From PNAI01 sp964575715 (GTDB lineage Bacteria; Pseudomonadota; Alphaproteobacteria; Rhizobiales; Xanthobacteraceae), in assembly GCA_964575715.1 (NCBI GenBank), contig CAZNSG010000282.1:1-15267 (forward strand): DNA of 15,267 nt, in the 5' to 3' direction. A program made the translations under genes and the position numbers. The stretch's first letter is position 1. Every line of letters starts with the position of its first letter. The notes under the pieces are model-generated. The model had not been told where the DNA came from and searched no databases. It worked only from the letters and a program-made list of their open reading frames with translations. Below are positions 1-7,575 of this stretch, one piece after another.

Positions 1-19
1 AGGCCCCTGGCTGGGCGAG

Positions 20-862
20 TTGGAAAACGTTAGTCTCGGTCACGGCGTATCACTCCTTCGGTGGAGAAGTGGAGGCGTTGAACACCCCCACGATACGCCG
101 CCTTACCCCTTCATGCCGTCACCAACTTTTGCGCATAGCTCAGTTGTCGAACAGGTGAAATGCGAACTGGGTGAGCTAGAAAATGAAAAAAAGGTTGCAA
201 TTGCAAAAAGATGGCAGGGTGCATTCAGCCTTGATCTTACAGTAATTGAAAACAGAAAAGCGGATTTCGCTTCGGACTGGGTTATCCCATATCGCGTTCA
301 CGAAACCTTCAAACTCAGTCCGTCATTTGGCTCGAGCAAGAAGATGCGGCGACAATCAAACATGAAGTTCGACATCAATTTCAATAAACTCCCTTGTCCA
401 AAGGATCGGCGGCACCCTGGCCTATATCGGCTATACGGAGATTTCGGATTGAAGGAATTTCTCAACAATCTACTTCGGCAAGCAACGCCGAACTCGTTTG
501 ATTACGCACTTGAATTTGGCATTATTCTAAACGCCGGGGCAAAACCGGGATTCACAATTGTCAATCTAAATGGAGTATTGGGCTTGTCGGCCGATCATTC
601 AGATACACACGTGCTGACTGCCACGTTTTCCAAGATTTCTTCTTTGCCCCTACCTGCCCAACTGGTCTGTGTTGTTAACATGCCAAACGATACTTGTACT
701 CCCGCCGAAATAGAAAAATTACGGAAAAGGATAGACCCCAATATCGACAAAAATAGGAAGTTGTATACAGATTTGCCCCCGCCCGGCCTAGACCCAGCGA
801 CACGTGAAAGGTTGTACCAGCAACTCGATATTCTCCGATTGAGAGACCAGCTGCAGCGGTAA
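20..862 (+). CDS. Uncharacterised protein, possibly 5'-partial
   Basis: No named function recognised. The reading frame is open to the left window edge (from base 2), the TTG at 20 has no visible ribosome site, and the first ATG at 113 has none either, so the true start may lie outside the window. The core begins near residue 44 with VVEQVKCELGELE, followed by a stretch alternating polar and hydrophobic residues (GAFSLDLTVIEN), then FDYALEFGIILNAGAKPGFTIVNLNG and a later DTHVLTATFSKI stretch, suggesting a beta-rich domain. The C-terminal third is charged and helical and ends RLYQQLDILRLRDQLQR. The pattern recalls uncharacterised exported proteins of Bradyrhizobium-type genomes that begin with a short '(V/I)KCEL' motif, but that is from memory and weak. 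Codons are visibly AT-richer (ATA, AAA, AAT, TTT) than in every other gene here, which suggests acquisition from elsewhere. It converges on the ferredoxin gene. Confidence 0.6.
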   Translation: MENVSLGHGVSLLRWRSGGVEHPHDTPPYPFMPSPTFAHSSVVEQVKCELGELENEKKVAIAKRWQGAFSLDLTVIENRKADFASDWVIPYRVHETFKLSPSFGSSKKMRRQSNMKFDINFNKLPCPKDRRHPGLYRLYGDFGLKEFLNNLLRQATPNSFDYALEFGIILNAGAKPGFTIVNLNGVLGLSADHSDTHVLTATFSKISSLPLPAQLVCVVNMPNDTCTPAEIEKLRKRIDPNIDKNRKLYTDLPPPGLDPATRERLYQQLDILRLRDQLQR

Positions 863-937
863 TAGCAATAAATTTTTCATAACTTAGGGGGGACGCGATC
901 GGCACTAGGAATAAGATAACTCGTGATCGTGCGGTCC

Positions 938-1258
938 TCACGCCTGCCGCTCGGGCGTGCGCACGATGAGGCCGTCGAGTTCCTTCGTTACCTTGATCTG
1001 GCAGGACAGCCGCGAGTTCGGCCGCACGTCGTAGCCGAAATCCAGCATGTCCTCCTCCATCGGCGACGGCTCTCCGGCCCGCCCCCGCCAAACTTCGTCC
1101 ACATGAACATGACAGGTCGCGCAGGCGCAGGCGCCGCCGCATTCCGCCTCGATGCCAGGAATGTTGTTGTTGATCGCGGTCTCCATCACGCTCGCGCCGA
1201 TGACGGCTTCGACCGTGCGGTGTGTTCCCGCGAAATCGATATAGGTGATCTTGGGCAT
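938..1258 (-). CDS. [2Fe-2S] ferredoxin, adrenodoxin/putidaredoxin type
   Basis: A 106-residue soluble cytoplasmic electron carrier. Four cysteines fit the adrenodoxin-type cluster spacing exactly: Cys40-x5-Cys46-x2-Cys49-x36-Cys86, with the loop reading CGGACACATCHVHV and a non-ligand Cys44 inside it. The acidic stretch around residues 63-73 (EPSPMEEDMLD) is the usual site for docking reductase or P450. The loop is closer to P450-partner ferredoxins (putidaredoxin, Rhodobacter FdVI type) than to the Isc-cluster Fdx. No P450, ferredoxin reductase or isc gene is in the window, so the partner is unknown. The ATG at 1258 gives the canonical N-terminus (MPKITYID) and full family length, although no good ribosome site precedes it. 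It lies 129 bases downstream of the Hpt gene on the same strand and may or may not be co-transcribed with it. Confidence 0.93.
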   Translation of the reverse strand: MPKITYIDFAGTHRTVEAVIGASVMETAINNNIPGIEAECGGACACATCHVHVDEVWRGRAGEPSPMEEDMLDFGYDVRPNSRLSCQIKVTKELDGLIVRTPERQA

Positions 1259-1387
1259 TTGAACTAGCGGGCGAGGAGTTCCCCGGCCAAGCGGCCGGCG
1301 CGCCTGTTCTATCGGCTCATTCGCGCAGGCGCCAGAGTGCGCGGCGATGACTCGCCACGCCCTTTAGGCCCGGCGCTATCGACGAAG

Positions 1388-1771
1388 TCAGTTCGCCCGC
1401 AGCATCTCGGCGATTGCTGCCTTGGTCTCTTCCACCGCGGTCTTGAGTGTACCGAGCGCAGCCTTGAACACGGCCGCTTTGCCGGCCGCGGCCAACTCGA
1501 CCGCCTCCGCCGCATTGGCGACGCGCCAGGCGCCAATGCCGCGCGCGGAACCTTTCATCGTATGCGCCGAAGCGGCAGCAACCGCAGGGCTGGATTTGCA
1601 CATGCGCGCGAACAGCATGTCAGACTGGCGGTCGAACAGCTCGAGCACCTCGCGCTCGAGGTCGCGCTCGCCCAACGTCATGCGTGCAAGATGCTCACGG
1701 TCGATCGGCGCCGCGAGCGGGGCGAGCGATGGCGCCGAAATACCTTCGTCGAGCCTTGAAAGTGCGATCAT
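1388..1771 (-). CDS. Stand-alone Hpt (histidine phosphotransfer) domain protein
   Basis: A 127-residue protein consisting of little more than one Hpt four-helix-bundle domain. The phosphoacceptor motif AHTMKGSARGIG places the phosphorylatable histidine at His70, with the following Lys73-Gly74 conserved as in HxxKG Hpt proteins, and the next helix reads AWRVANAAEAVE. Such proteins relay phosphate between hybrid histidine kinases and response regulators in the cytoplasm. No kinase or receiver gene is present here, so it is an orphan and its partners cannot be named. The ATG at 1771 is well supported by GGGAGG (1778-1783, - strand) six bases upstream. It is divergent from the giant coiled-coil gene across a 563-base gap. 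Confidence 0.88.
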   Translation of the reverse strand: MIALSRLDEGISAPSLAPLAAPIDREHLARMTLGERDLEREVLELFDRQSDMLFARMCKSSPAVAAASAHTMKGSARGIGAWRVANAAEAVELAAAGKAAVFKAALGTLKTAVEETKAAIAEMLRAN

Positions 1772-2334
1772 TTTTGGCCTCCCGGGGGCCTTTTTGTCCC
1801 CTCTATATGCCTCCGGAGTTTGGCTCAGGAACGACCAAAACGGGGTAAATAGATGGCCGCAAAGTCCCAGGGTTCGACCCTGACCTCGACAGGTGGTTAA
1901 TGGCTCGCTAGAGCGGTTCGCTCATGCCATGATGCTGCGGCGGTTCGTCGCAAAAAAATGCAATGAACTGTAAAGGTAATCAGCAATCCAGAAGAACCTG
2001 GGTGAACAGCCCACTCGAACGACGATGATCGTCCTCCACAATTACTTGCAGGCCGTTTTGCTCCACTCCTTAATATTGACTTATTAACGTTGATTAAAAA
2101 AGTCTTATCGCTCCGGTTTCCTTTGCTGTCACAAGCCGATAGGATGGGGAGCTGGCAGTCTGAGCACCCTGGGCAATGGTCATTCTGCCGTGCGGGACAA
2201 GATTAAGGGATTACCACTCGCACGCACATATCCATGTGCGCGTGAAGGCTGGGCGGACTAGCCGGGCGGACTGATCGACGCCTGAATTCGCTTGCGGTCT
2301 TTATCCAATGCATCAACGCGAGGCGACGGCGGAC
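1772..2334. other. Non-coding stretch between divergent hpt and giant coiled-coil gene
   Basis: No convincing gene. The first part carries the hpt ribosome site. Bases 2068-2105 form an AT-rich island with TTGAC at 2076-2080 and two TTAA tetramers at 2084-2087 and 2094-2097, the best place to look for the promoter of the downstream gene, but no good -10 box at the right distance is obvious. A perfect 7-bp hairpin (CGCACAT at 2223-2229, loop ATCC, ATGTGCG at 2234-2240) lies in the presumed leader and has no T-run, so it is not a classical terminator. Confidence 0.5.
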
Positions 2335-5300
2335 ATGGCAAATTACTCAAAGAAGTTTCAGGACCCGACGGAAGCAGCACTCTCGGCCATCCAAGAGGCT
2401 CTCAGCATTCGCACCACGGAAACGCGGCCGGCCGATGTCCAAACCGAAATTCCAGCAGAGACCACTACTGCCCAACCCGAGCCTCGTCCTCATCCCGCCA
2501 GCGCCCCAATCAGCGCGGCACCGACGCCTTCGGTAGATCGCCGATTCGACAGGGCAATCTCTGCACCCGTCGACGAACCACCCGCCCGCCCCGCCGCCAA
2601 TGATGATCGTCAATCGATCGGTCAAATACTGCAAAACCTGCAGCACCGCCCGCCGCGAACTTCCTATTTGATCGCGACCCTGTTCGCGCTGGCATGGGTT
2701 GCCGGCGGTTTGATTCTCGCAGGAATCTATTTGCCCAATCTGCAAGCCGCCATGGGCTTGAACAGCGCGGCCTTGGTTGGGGTTGCTGCCGTCGTGCTCG
2801 CGCCGATCGCGTTCTTCTTCATTCTTGCCCACATGGTATGGCGCGCGCAGGAACTGCGCCTGATCGCTCAGTCCATGGCCAGCGTTGCTATGCGCCTTGC
2901 CGAACCCGAAGAGGTCGCGCGCGAGTCGATCGTCAGTGTGGGCCAGGCCATCCGCCGCGAGGTCGCCGCCATGGGCGACGGTGTCGAGCGCGCGCTAGCA
3001 CGCGCGAGCGAACTCGAAACGCTGGTTGCAAACGAAGTCTCGCAGCTTGAACGCACCTACCACGACAACGAGATGCGCATTCGTGGCATCGTGGAAAATC
3101 TAGCTCATCAGCGTGACGCCATGGTCGCCCAGTCCGAGCAGATCCGCCACGCCATTTCCGCCATCCACCTCGACCTCACACGCGACATCAATTCGACCAA
3201 CGATCTCGTGGCCGGACGCATCAGCGAGACCACGCAGCAGATCGCCAAGGCGCTATCGGAAAAGGGCGAGCACATTACGTTGGCGCTCGGACGCGCTGGC
3301 GACTCCATGATCGGGACGCTGTCCGAGCGCGGCGGCGACCTCTTGGAGCGGCTGGAACGCACCAGCCAGGAGACCACCCACGCCATCTCCGCCGCCAGCG
3401 ACCGGCTGACCACGAACCTCAACTTCAAGGCCGACCACGTCAGTCAGGAATTCACTCAGCTCACGACCAATCTATCCGAGTTGATGCATCAGCAGCTTAG
3501 TGCGGTCACCGAGGGCTTCTCACAGAAGTCTTCCGCGGTCATCGAGATGATGGAATCCCGCTCGCAGCAGATGACCGACACTCTCATCGATACCTCGAGC
3601 CGGCTTGCCGAAACCATCGTCATGCGTGCCGATGACGTTAACAACACGCTCAAATCCACGGGCGATTCGTTTGTGCTTGATTTGAGCCTGCGCGGCGAGG
3701 ACGTCATTTCGCGGATTGCCCAGACCGGCGCACAGATCACCGCTGCCGTCGACGAGCGCGCCAACAGCGTGACCAACACCTTCCGCGAAAGCGCCGACCA
3801 ACTGGTGAGCGTTGTCGGCTCGCGCAGCGAATCGATCAAGGAAATGCTCGCCGCACGCTTGCAGGCATTCGACGAAATGTTTGCACAGAGCGGAACCGAG
3901 CTCGCCGAGAAGATCGAACGCGACACCTCCATGCTCGGCGGCCTCATCACCCGTCACCTCGTCGAGTTTGATAGCACCGTAAAGACCTATGGCACCGAAC
4001 TGGTCGATCGCCTCGGCCAGCGCACGCAAGAGGTCAACGACTCGATGCGCGGCTATCTTGACGGTTTCGATGCCAATGTCGGTGCCAAGACGAACGAAGT
4101 CGCGGCCACGCTTGAGCAGCGCCTTTCGCACTTTCAGGAATCGCTTGATACCCGCACCCAGACCTTCAGCGATGTTCTCACAACGCGCGTCATGGAGATC
4201 GCAAAATCTCTTGCCGAAGGCGGCAAGGATGTCATCCTATCGCTCGACAAACGTATCGATAACGTCACCTCCACAATCGACGTGCACAGCACCAAGCTTG
4301 CCGAGACTATCGGCAATAGAGTCGAGGCGATCGATCAATTGCTTGGCGCGCGCGCCTCTGAAGTCGCCGAAAATCTCGACTCACGCATTGGGCGCCTGGA
4401 ACAGATGCTCATTGGCCGCGCCGAGACCGTCGCCAAGCAGATTGAAACGCACAGCAAGGCGGCGGCCGATATGCTCGGCACCCGTTCGGAGCAGATCACC
4501 CATTCGATCAAGACCAATTCGGCCGAGGCCGAGCGCACGCTGACCGCACTCGCGTCCGGGGTGAACAATACCTTGAAGCAAAGCGCCGGCGAAGTTCAAC
4601 GTGTGCTCGTCGGAGTGAGTAACGAAGTCGCGCGTAACTTCGTTGGCAAGGCAAATGAGATTACGACGGCCGTTAACCAGCGCGCGGCGGAGATGACGAA
4701 CCTGCTCGACGAAAAATCGAGCGGGTTTCTTGCGGGGCTGTCCAGCAAGAGCAAGGAGCTCACAAACGAAGTGGGTAGAGTGACCGACAACACGGTCAAG
4801 TCGATCGAGGCCCAGGGCATCACGTTCGCTCGCACCATGCTGGACAACGGCGAGCAGATCGCGCGACTTGTCAACGAGGCGAGCGAAAACGCGACCGGGA
4901 CGGTCAATCGCACGCTCAAGGATCTGCAGCAGAGCACGCAGTCGGCAATCGAACAGTCGAAGCAAGCGGCCACGGCCAGCGTCTCCGAGATCATGGAGAC
5001 CAACAGCATCCTGCGCGCCGACACCACCACGCTGTTCGAACGCCTGAGCGAAGCCAACACGCTGCTGCAGGAGGTTCTCAGAGGCGCGCACCAGAACATG
5101 AGCACGGTCGAGAATACGCTGGCCGCGCGCGTTTCCGAGTTCGTCGTCACCATGAACGATCTGACCACGCGCAGCGGCGCTGCCAGCAACCAGATCGATG
5201 AGCGCATCGCTTCGTTCCACGCCGTCACCAGCAAAGCTCTGAACGATCTGTCGCAACTTTCGTCGCAATTCGAGACCCATGGCCAAGGGCTGCTCGAAAC

Positions 5301-6477
5301 CGTCACGCAGATCGATGACAGCAATCGCCGCACGGAAAGCACGCTCGCCGACCGGCGCGCGGCGCTCGATGCGCTGGTCTCCGCACTCGACACCAGGACC
5401 GAAGATCTCGAACAGCGGCTCCGCCGATTCTCCGGCATGCTTGATGAATCGCTCCCCAGCGCCGCCGCTCAGGCCCGCGAGATCGCGCGCGTTATCGCCG
5501 AGTCGAGCTCGGAGGGCGCGCAGGCCATCAGCAACCAGTTCGAAATCGTGCGCTCCATCTCCCAGGAAGAGCGCGCACATACCAGTGAAACTTTGCGCAG
5601 CCTGCAAGAGCAGACCATGGGCGAGACCCGGGCCATTTTCGAGCAGGCCCTACAGGGCTTCGGCGAAACCCTCCAGGGTGTGAAGCAGATGGCCATGGAA
5701 ATGCAGCAGGAGCTCGATTCCACGCGCTCCGAACTGCGCCGTGGTATCCTTGAACTGCCGCAAGAGACCGCGGAAAGCGCGGCGCAGATGCGGCGCGTCA
5801 TTGTCGATCAGATCGAAGCCCTGGCCGAACTTAACCGCATCGTCGCCCGCCACGGCCGCGGCATGGACGCCGCCGAACCGGCGCGCCGCGCCACGCGCGA
5901 GGAACCGTTGTTGAGCACCGCGACTCCCCGTGTGGAGCCTCCGCCGACGCGCCCGATGCCGCGCGCTGATCTGAGCGGCGGTAGCATCCTCCCCGCGCCG
6001 CGCCGCGCGGAATCCCCCGCGCCCGGCGCCAACTATGGCGGCAATGGCCGCAATAGCGGCTGGCTCTCCGATCTGCTCCAGCGCGCCTCGCGTCCGCCGG
6101 AGTCCCCGTCCGAGGATCGCCCGGCCCGCCACACTATCGAGTCACTTGATTCACTCTCGGTCGACATCGCTCGCATGATCGATCACGATGCAGCGACCGA
6201 ACTTTGGGACCGCTACAAACGCGGTGAGCGCAACGTGTTCACCCGGCGTCTTTATACGCTGCAGGGTCAGAAGGCGTTCGACGATATCCGCAAGAAGTAC
6301 CAGGCCGATCGCGAGTTCAAGCAGACCGTCGACCGCTACATCTCCGAGTTCGAACGCCTGCTTGAAGAGGTCGCGCGCGACGACCGCGGCCAAGTGGTGG
6401 CGCGGACATATCTCACCTCGGAGACGGGCAAGGTGTACACCATGCTCGCCCACGCCTCCGGCCGCTTCGGTGATTGA
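2335..6477 (+). CDS. Giant membrane-anchored hendecad-repeat protein, GPR/RgsE-like (growth pole ring)
   Basis: A 1380-residue protein, counting from the ATG at 2335. That start (MANYSKKFQDPTEAALSAIQ) is preferred over the in-frame ATG nine codons upstream at 2308, which has no purine-rich site; AGG/GGCGG stretches precede 2335, though weakly. Order of parts: a Pro/Ala-rich tail (about 34-91), two membrane helices (about 111-132 and 145-167), 56 uninterrupted 11-residue repeats (242-857), further helical coiled-coil sequence to about 1176, a Pro/Arg/Ala-rich linker (1177-1265) and a roughly 115-residue C-terminal domain (SLSVDIARMIDHDAATELWD onward). Known: Agrobacterium GPR and Sinorhizobium RgsE are very large Hyphomicrobiales proteins with apolipoprotein-like repeats and N-terminal membrane segments that form a ring at the growing pole and are needed for polar growth. 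Inferred: this is a shorter member (GPR is about 2,100 residues). Homologues are often labelled kinesin-like or apolipoprotein A1/A4/E-like; no motor domain is visible. Presence of the gene is near certain; the GPR identity is moderately sure. Confidence 0.85.
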   Translation: MANYSKKFQDPTEAALSAIQEALSIRTTETRPADVQTEIPAETTTAQPEPRPHPASAPISAAPTPSVDRRFDRAISAPVDEPPARPAANDDRQSIGQILQNLQHRPPRTSYLIATLFALAWVAGGLILAGIYLPNLQAAMGLNSAALVGVAAVVLAPIAFFFILAHMVWRAQELRLIAQSMASVAMRLAEPEEVARESIVSVGQAIRREVAAMGDGVERALARASELETLVANEVSQLERTYHDNEMRIRGIVENLAHQRDAMVAQSEQIRHAISAIHLDLTRDINSTNDLVAGRISETTQQIAKALSEKGEHITLALGRAGDSMIGTLSERGGDLLERLERTSQETTHAISAASDRLTTNLNFKADHVSQEFTQLTTNLSELMHQQLSAVTEGFSQKSSAVIEMMESRSQQMTDTLIDTSSRLAETIVMRADDVNNTLKSTGDSFVLDLSLRGEDVISRIAQTGAQITAAVDERANSVTNTFRESADQLVSVVGSRSESIKEMLAARLQAFDEMFAQSGTELAEKIERDTSMLGGLITRHLVEFDSTVKTYGTELVDRLGQRTQEVNDSMRGYLDGFDANVGAKTNEVAATLEQRLSHFQESLDTRTQTFSDVLTTRVMEIAKSLAEGGKDVILSLDKRIDNVTSTIDVHSTKLAETIGNRVEAIDQLLGARASEVAENLDSRIGRLEQMLIGRAETVAKQIETHSKAAADMLGTRSEQITHSIKTNSAEAERTLTALASGVNNTLKQSAGEVQRVLVGVSNEVARNFVGKANEITTAVNQRAAEMTNLLDEKSSGFLAGLSSKSKELTNEVGRVTDNTVKSIEAQGITFARTMLDNGEQIARLVNEASENATGTVNRTLKDLQQSTQSAIEQSKQAATASVSEIMETNSILRADTTTLFERLSEANTLLQEVLRGAHQNMSTVENTLAARVSEFVVTMNDLTTRSGAASNQIDERIASFHAVTSKALNDLSQLSSQFETHGQGLLETVTQIDDSNRRTESTLADRRAALDALVSALDTRTEDLEQRLRRFSGMLDESLPSAAAQAREIARVIAESSSEGAQAISNQFEIVRSISQEERAHTSETLRSLQEQTMGETRAIFEQALQGFGETLQGVKQMAMEMQQELDSTRSELRRGILELPQETAESAAQMRRVIVDQIEALAELNRIVARHGRGMDAAEPARRATREEPLLSTATPRVEPPPTRPMPRADLSGGSILPAPRRAESPAPGANYGGNGRNSGWLSDLLQRASRPPESPSEDRPARHTIESLDSLSVDIARMIDHDAATELWDRYKRGERNVFTRRLYTLQGQKAFDDIRKKYQADREFKQTVDRYISEFERLLEEVARDDRGQVVARTYLTSETGKVYTMLAHASGRFGD
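3058..4905 (+). repeat. Protein-level array of 56 contiguous 11-residue (33-base) repeats
   Basis: Within the giant gene the protein can be cut into 11-residue units with no insertion or deletion, from YHDNEMRIRGI to NEASENATGTV. The last position is L, I, V, M or F in all 56 units. In the 48 units from base 3322 onward, position 7 is a large hydrophobic residue in 43, position 3 is often Arg, and position 4 is usually small (S, A, G, T). This is the signature of a hendecad coiled coil or an apolipoprotein-like amphipathic helix. The phase is lost after 4905 (NRTLKDLQQST). The repeat is in the protein; the DNA copies have diverged. Confidence 0.9.
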
Positions 6478-6506
6478 TATCAAAGGCGGCAATCACTGAC
6501 TCATCT

Positions 6507-6703
6507 CCGTCACCCTGAGGTGTGAGGCGACGAAGTCGCCGAACCACCGCAAGTCGGCCTCGGCCGACTTGCGCATTGAAATTCCGATCTCGGGTAAACC
6601 CGAGATCGGTGGGCGACGGCCCGGCTGTCGCCGCGCAGTTGGCTCGCCGGGGGCCGCGCATCCTTCGAGGCTCGCCCTGCGGGCTCGCGCCTCAGGATGA
6701 CGG
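6507..6703. repeat. Inverted-repeat intergenic element with three internal hairpins
   Basis: The ends are near-perfect inverted repeats: CCGTCACCCTGAGG at 6507-6520 against CCTCAGGATGACGG at 6690-6703 (13 of 14 pair). Inside are two perfect hairpins, 11 bp with a TC loop (6549-6572) and 12 bp with an AA loop (6584-6609), and a third imperfect one beginning GGCGACGGCC. It contains no plausible gene and sits between the 3' ends of two convergent genes, the giant coiled-coil gene and mlaD. The layout recalls dispersed, non-autonomous (MITE- or REP-like) repeats of Bradyrhizobium-type genomes. Stable stems in both directions could also help terminate transcription, but there is no T-tract. Confidence 0.75.
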
Positions 6704-6747
6704 GTCGAACATGAGTGCCGTTGGTATAAGGAGCGGGTTCGCTAACT

Positions 6748-7545
6748 TCACCGGCCTGTATTCGGGGCAGCCGGATTCCCAAAGATCAGGCGCTGCGGAT
6801 TACGATCGAAATTCCTGATCGCGCGCTCCAGCACGCCCATCGCCCGGCGTCCGTCGGCCGTGAGTTCCGCCGTGCGCTTGTCGAGATTGTCGGCGAGCTG
6901 ATGAAATGCCCGTACCGCCTCCTGCAGCTCACCCTTGCCATCCGGCCCGCCGGTCAGAGTTTCAATCCCCCCCAGGATGCGGTCGAAGCGCTCTGAATTG
7001 CGCGCAAGCACCGCAGTAAAGGCATCGACGTTCTTGATGGCCGCGCGCAGTGATTCCTGATTCTCGGTCACGACATTGTCGATCCGCCGCAAGACATCGC
7101 GCGCGGTCTCGGTAACGTCCTGCGTCGCATCCGGATCGACCGCGATGATCGGCGGTAGCTCACCGGGTTTTGCCACCAGCGCGGGCGCCGTCGGCGCCCC
7201 GCCTCTGAGCGAGAGCGCGGCTATGCCGGTAAGGCCCTGATAGCTCAGGCTGGCTTGGGTATCGGCCCGCACCGGGGTCGTACGGGCGACACTGATCGTA
7301 GCCAGCACCTGGCGGGGATTTTGCGGATTGAGCCGCAATTCGATGACCTCGCCGACGCGGACGCCATTGAACTGCACCGCCCCCCCGGTCCGCAATCCCT
7401 GGGCCGTCCCATCGAAGAGTACACGATAGATCGCGCGCTCGCCGACTCCGGCGGTGTGTTGGAACCAGAAGACGAATCCGAATGCCGCCAGGATCGCGGC
7501 CAGCGTGAACAGGCCGATCACCACATAGTTCGCTCTGGTTTCCAC
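6748..7545 (-). CDS. mlaD: MlaD-type MCE-domain lipid transport protein
   Basis: A 265-residue periplasmic protein held in the inner membrane by one N-terminal helix (about residues 7-29, VVIGLFTLAAILAAFGFVFW). The MCE domain follows (about 37-115): YRVLFDGTAQGLRTGGAVQF begins it, GVRVGEVIEL is typical, and YQGLTGIAAL is the pore-loop region. The rest is mostly helical and ends in a charged tail. In the family, six MCE domains form a ring with a hydrophobic pore through which phospholipid passes between the inner membrane and periplasmic partners. The start is GTG at 7545, decided by AGGAGG (7553-7558, - strand) seven bases upstream. It is the last gene of the mlaE-mlaF-mlaD operon, 30 bases after mlaF. 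It is longer than E. coli MlaD (about 180 residues), as alphaproteobacterial members usually are. Confidence 0.92.
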   Translation of the reverse strand: METRANYVVIGLFTLAAILAAFGFVFWFQHTAGVGERAIYRVLFDGTAQGLRTGGAVQFNGVRVGEVIELRLNPQNPRQVLATISVARTTPVRADTQASLSYQGLTGIAALSLRGGAPTAPALVAKPGELPPIIAVDPDATQDVTETARDVLRRIDNVVTENQESLRAAIKNVDAFTAVLARNSERFDRILGGIETLTGGPDGKGELQEAVRAFHQLADNLDKRTAELTADGRRAMGVLERAIRNFDRNPQRLIFGNPAAPNTGR

Positions 7546-7575
7546 CGGTCGACCTCCTGCCGATGCCGCTCCCGA

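Noticed and set aside
675..1142. A 155-codon - strand open frame overlapping the first gene and the ferredoxin
   Set aside because: Arg/Ala-rich composition typical of the wrong frame in GC-rich DNA; it overlaps a certain gene in another frame.
1858..1890. tRNA-like T-arm (CAGGGTTCGACCCTG) near the hpt upstream region
   Set aside because: With a seven-base T-loop the stem does not pair, and no acceptor, D or anticodon arm can be built around it; probably chance symmetry.
4381..5607. Long open frames (up to 408 codons) on the - strand inside the giant coiled-coil gene
   Set aside because: They lie fully antisense to a clearly coding repeat protein and are low-complexity mirror images of its codon bias; no start site or family resemblance.
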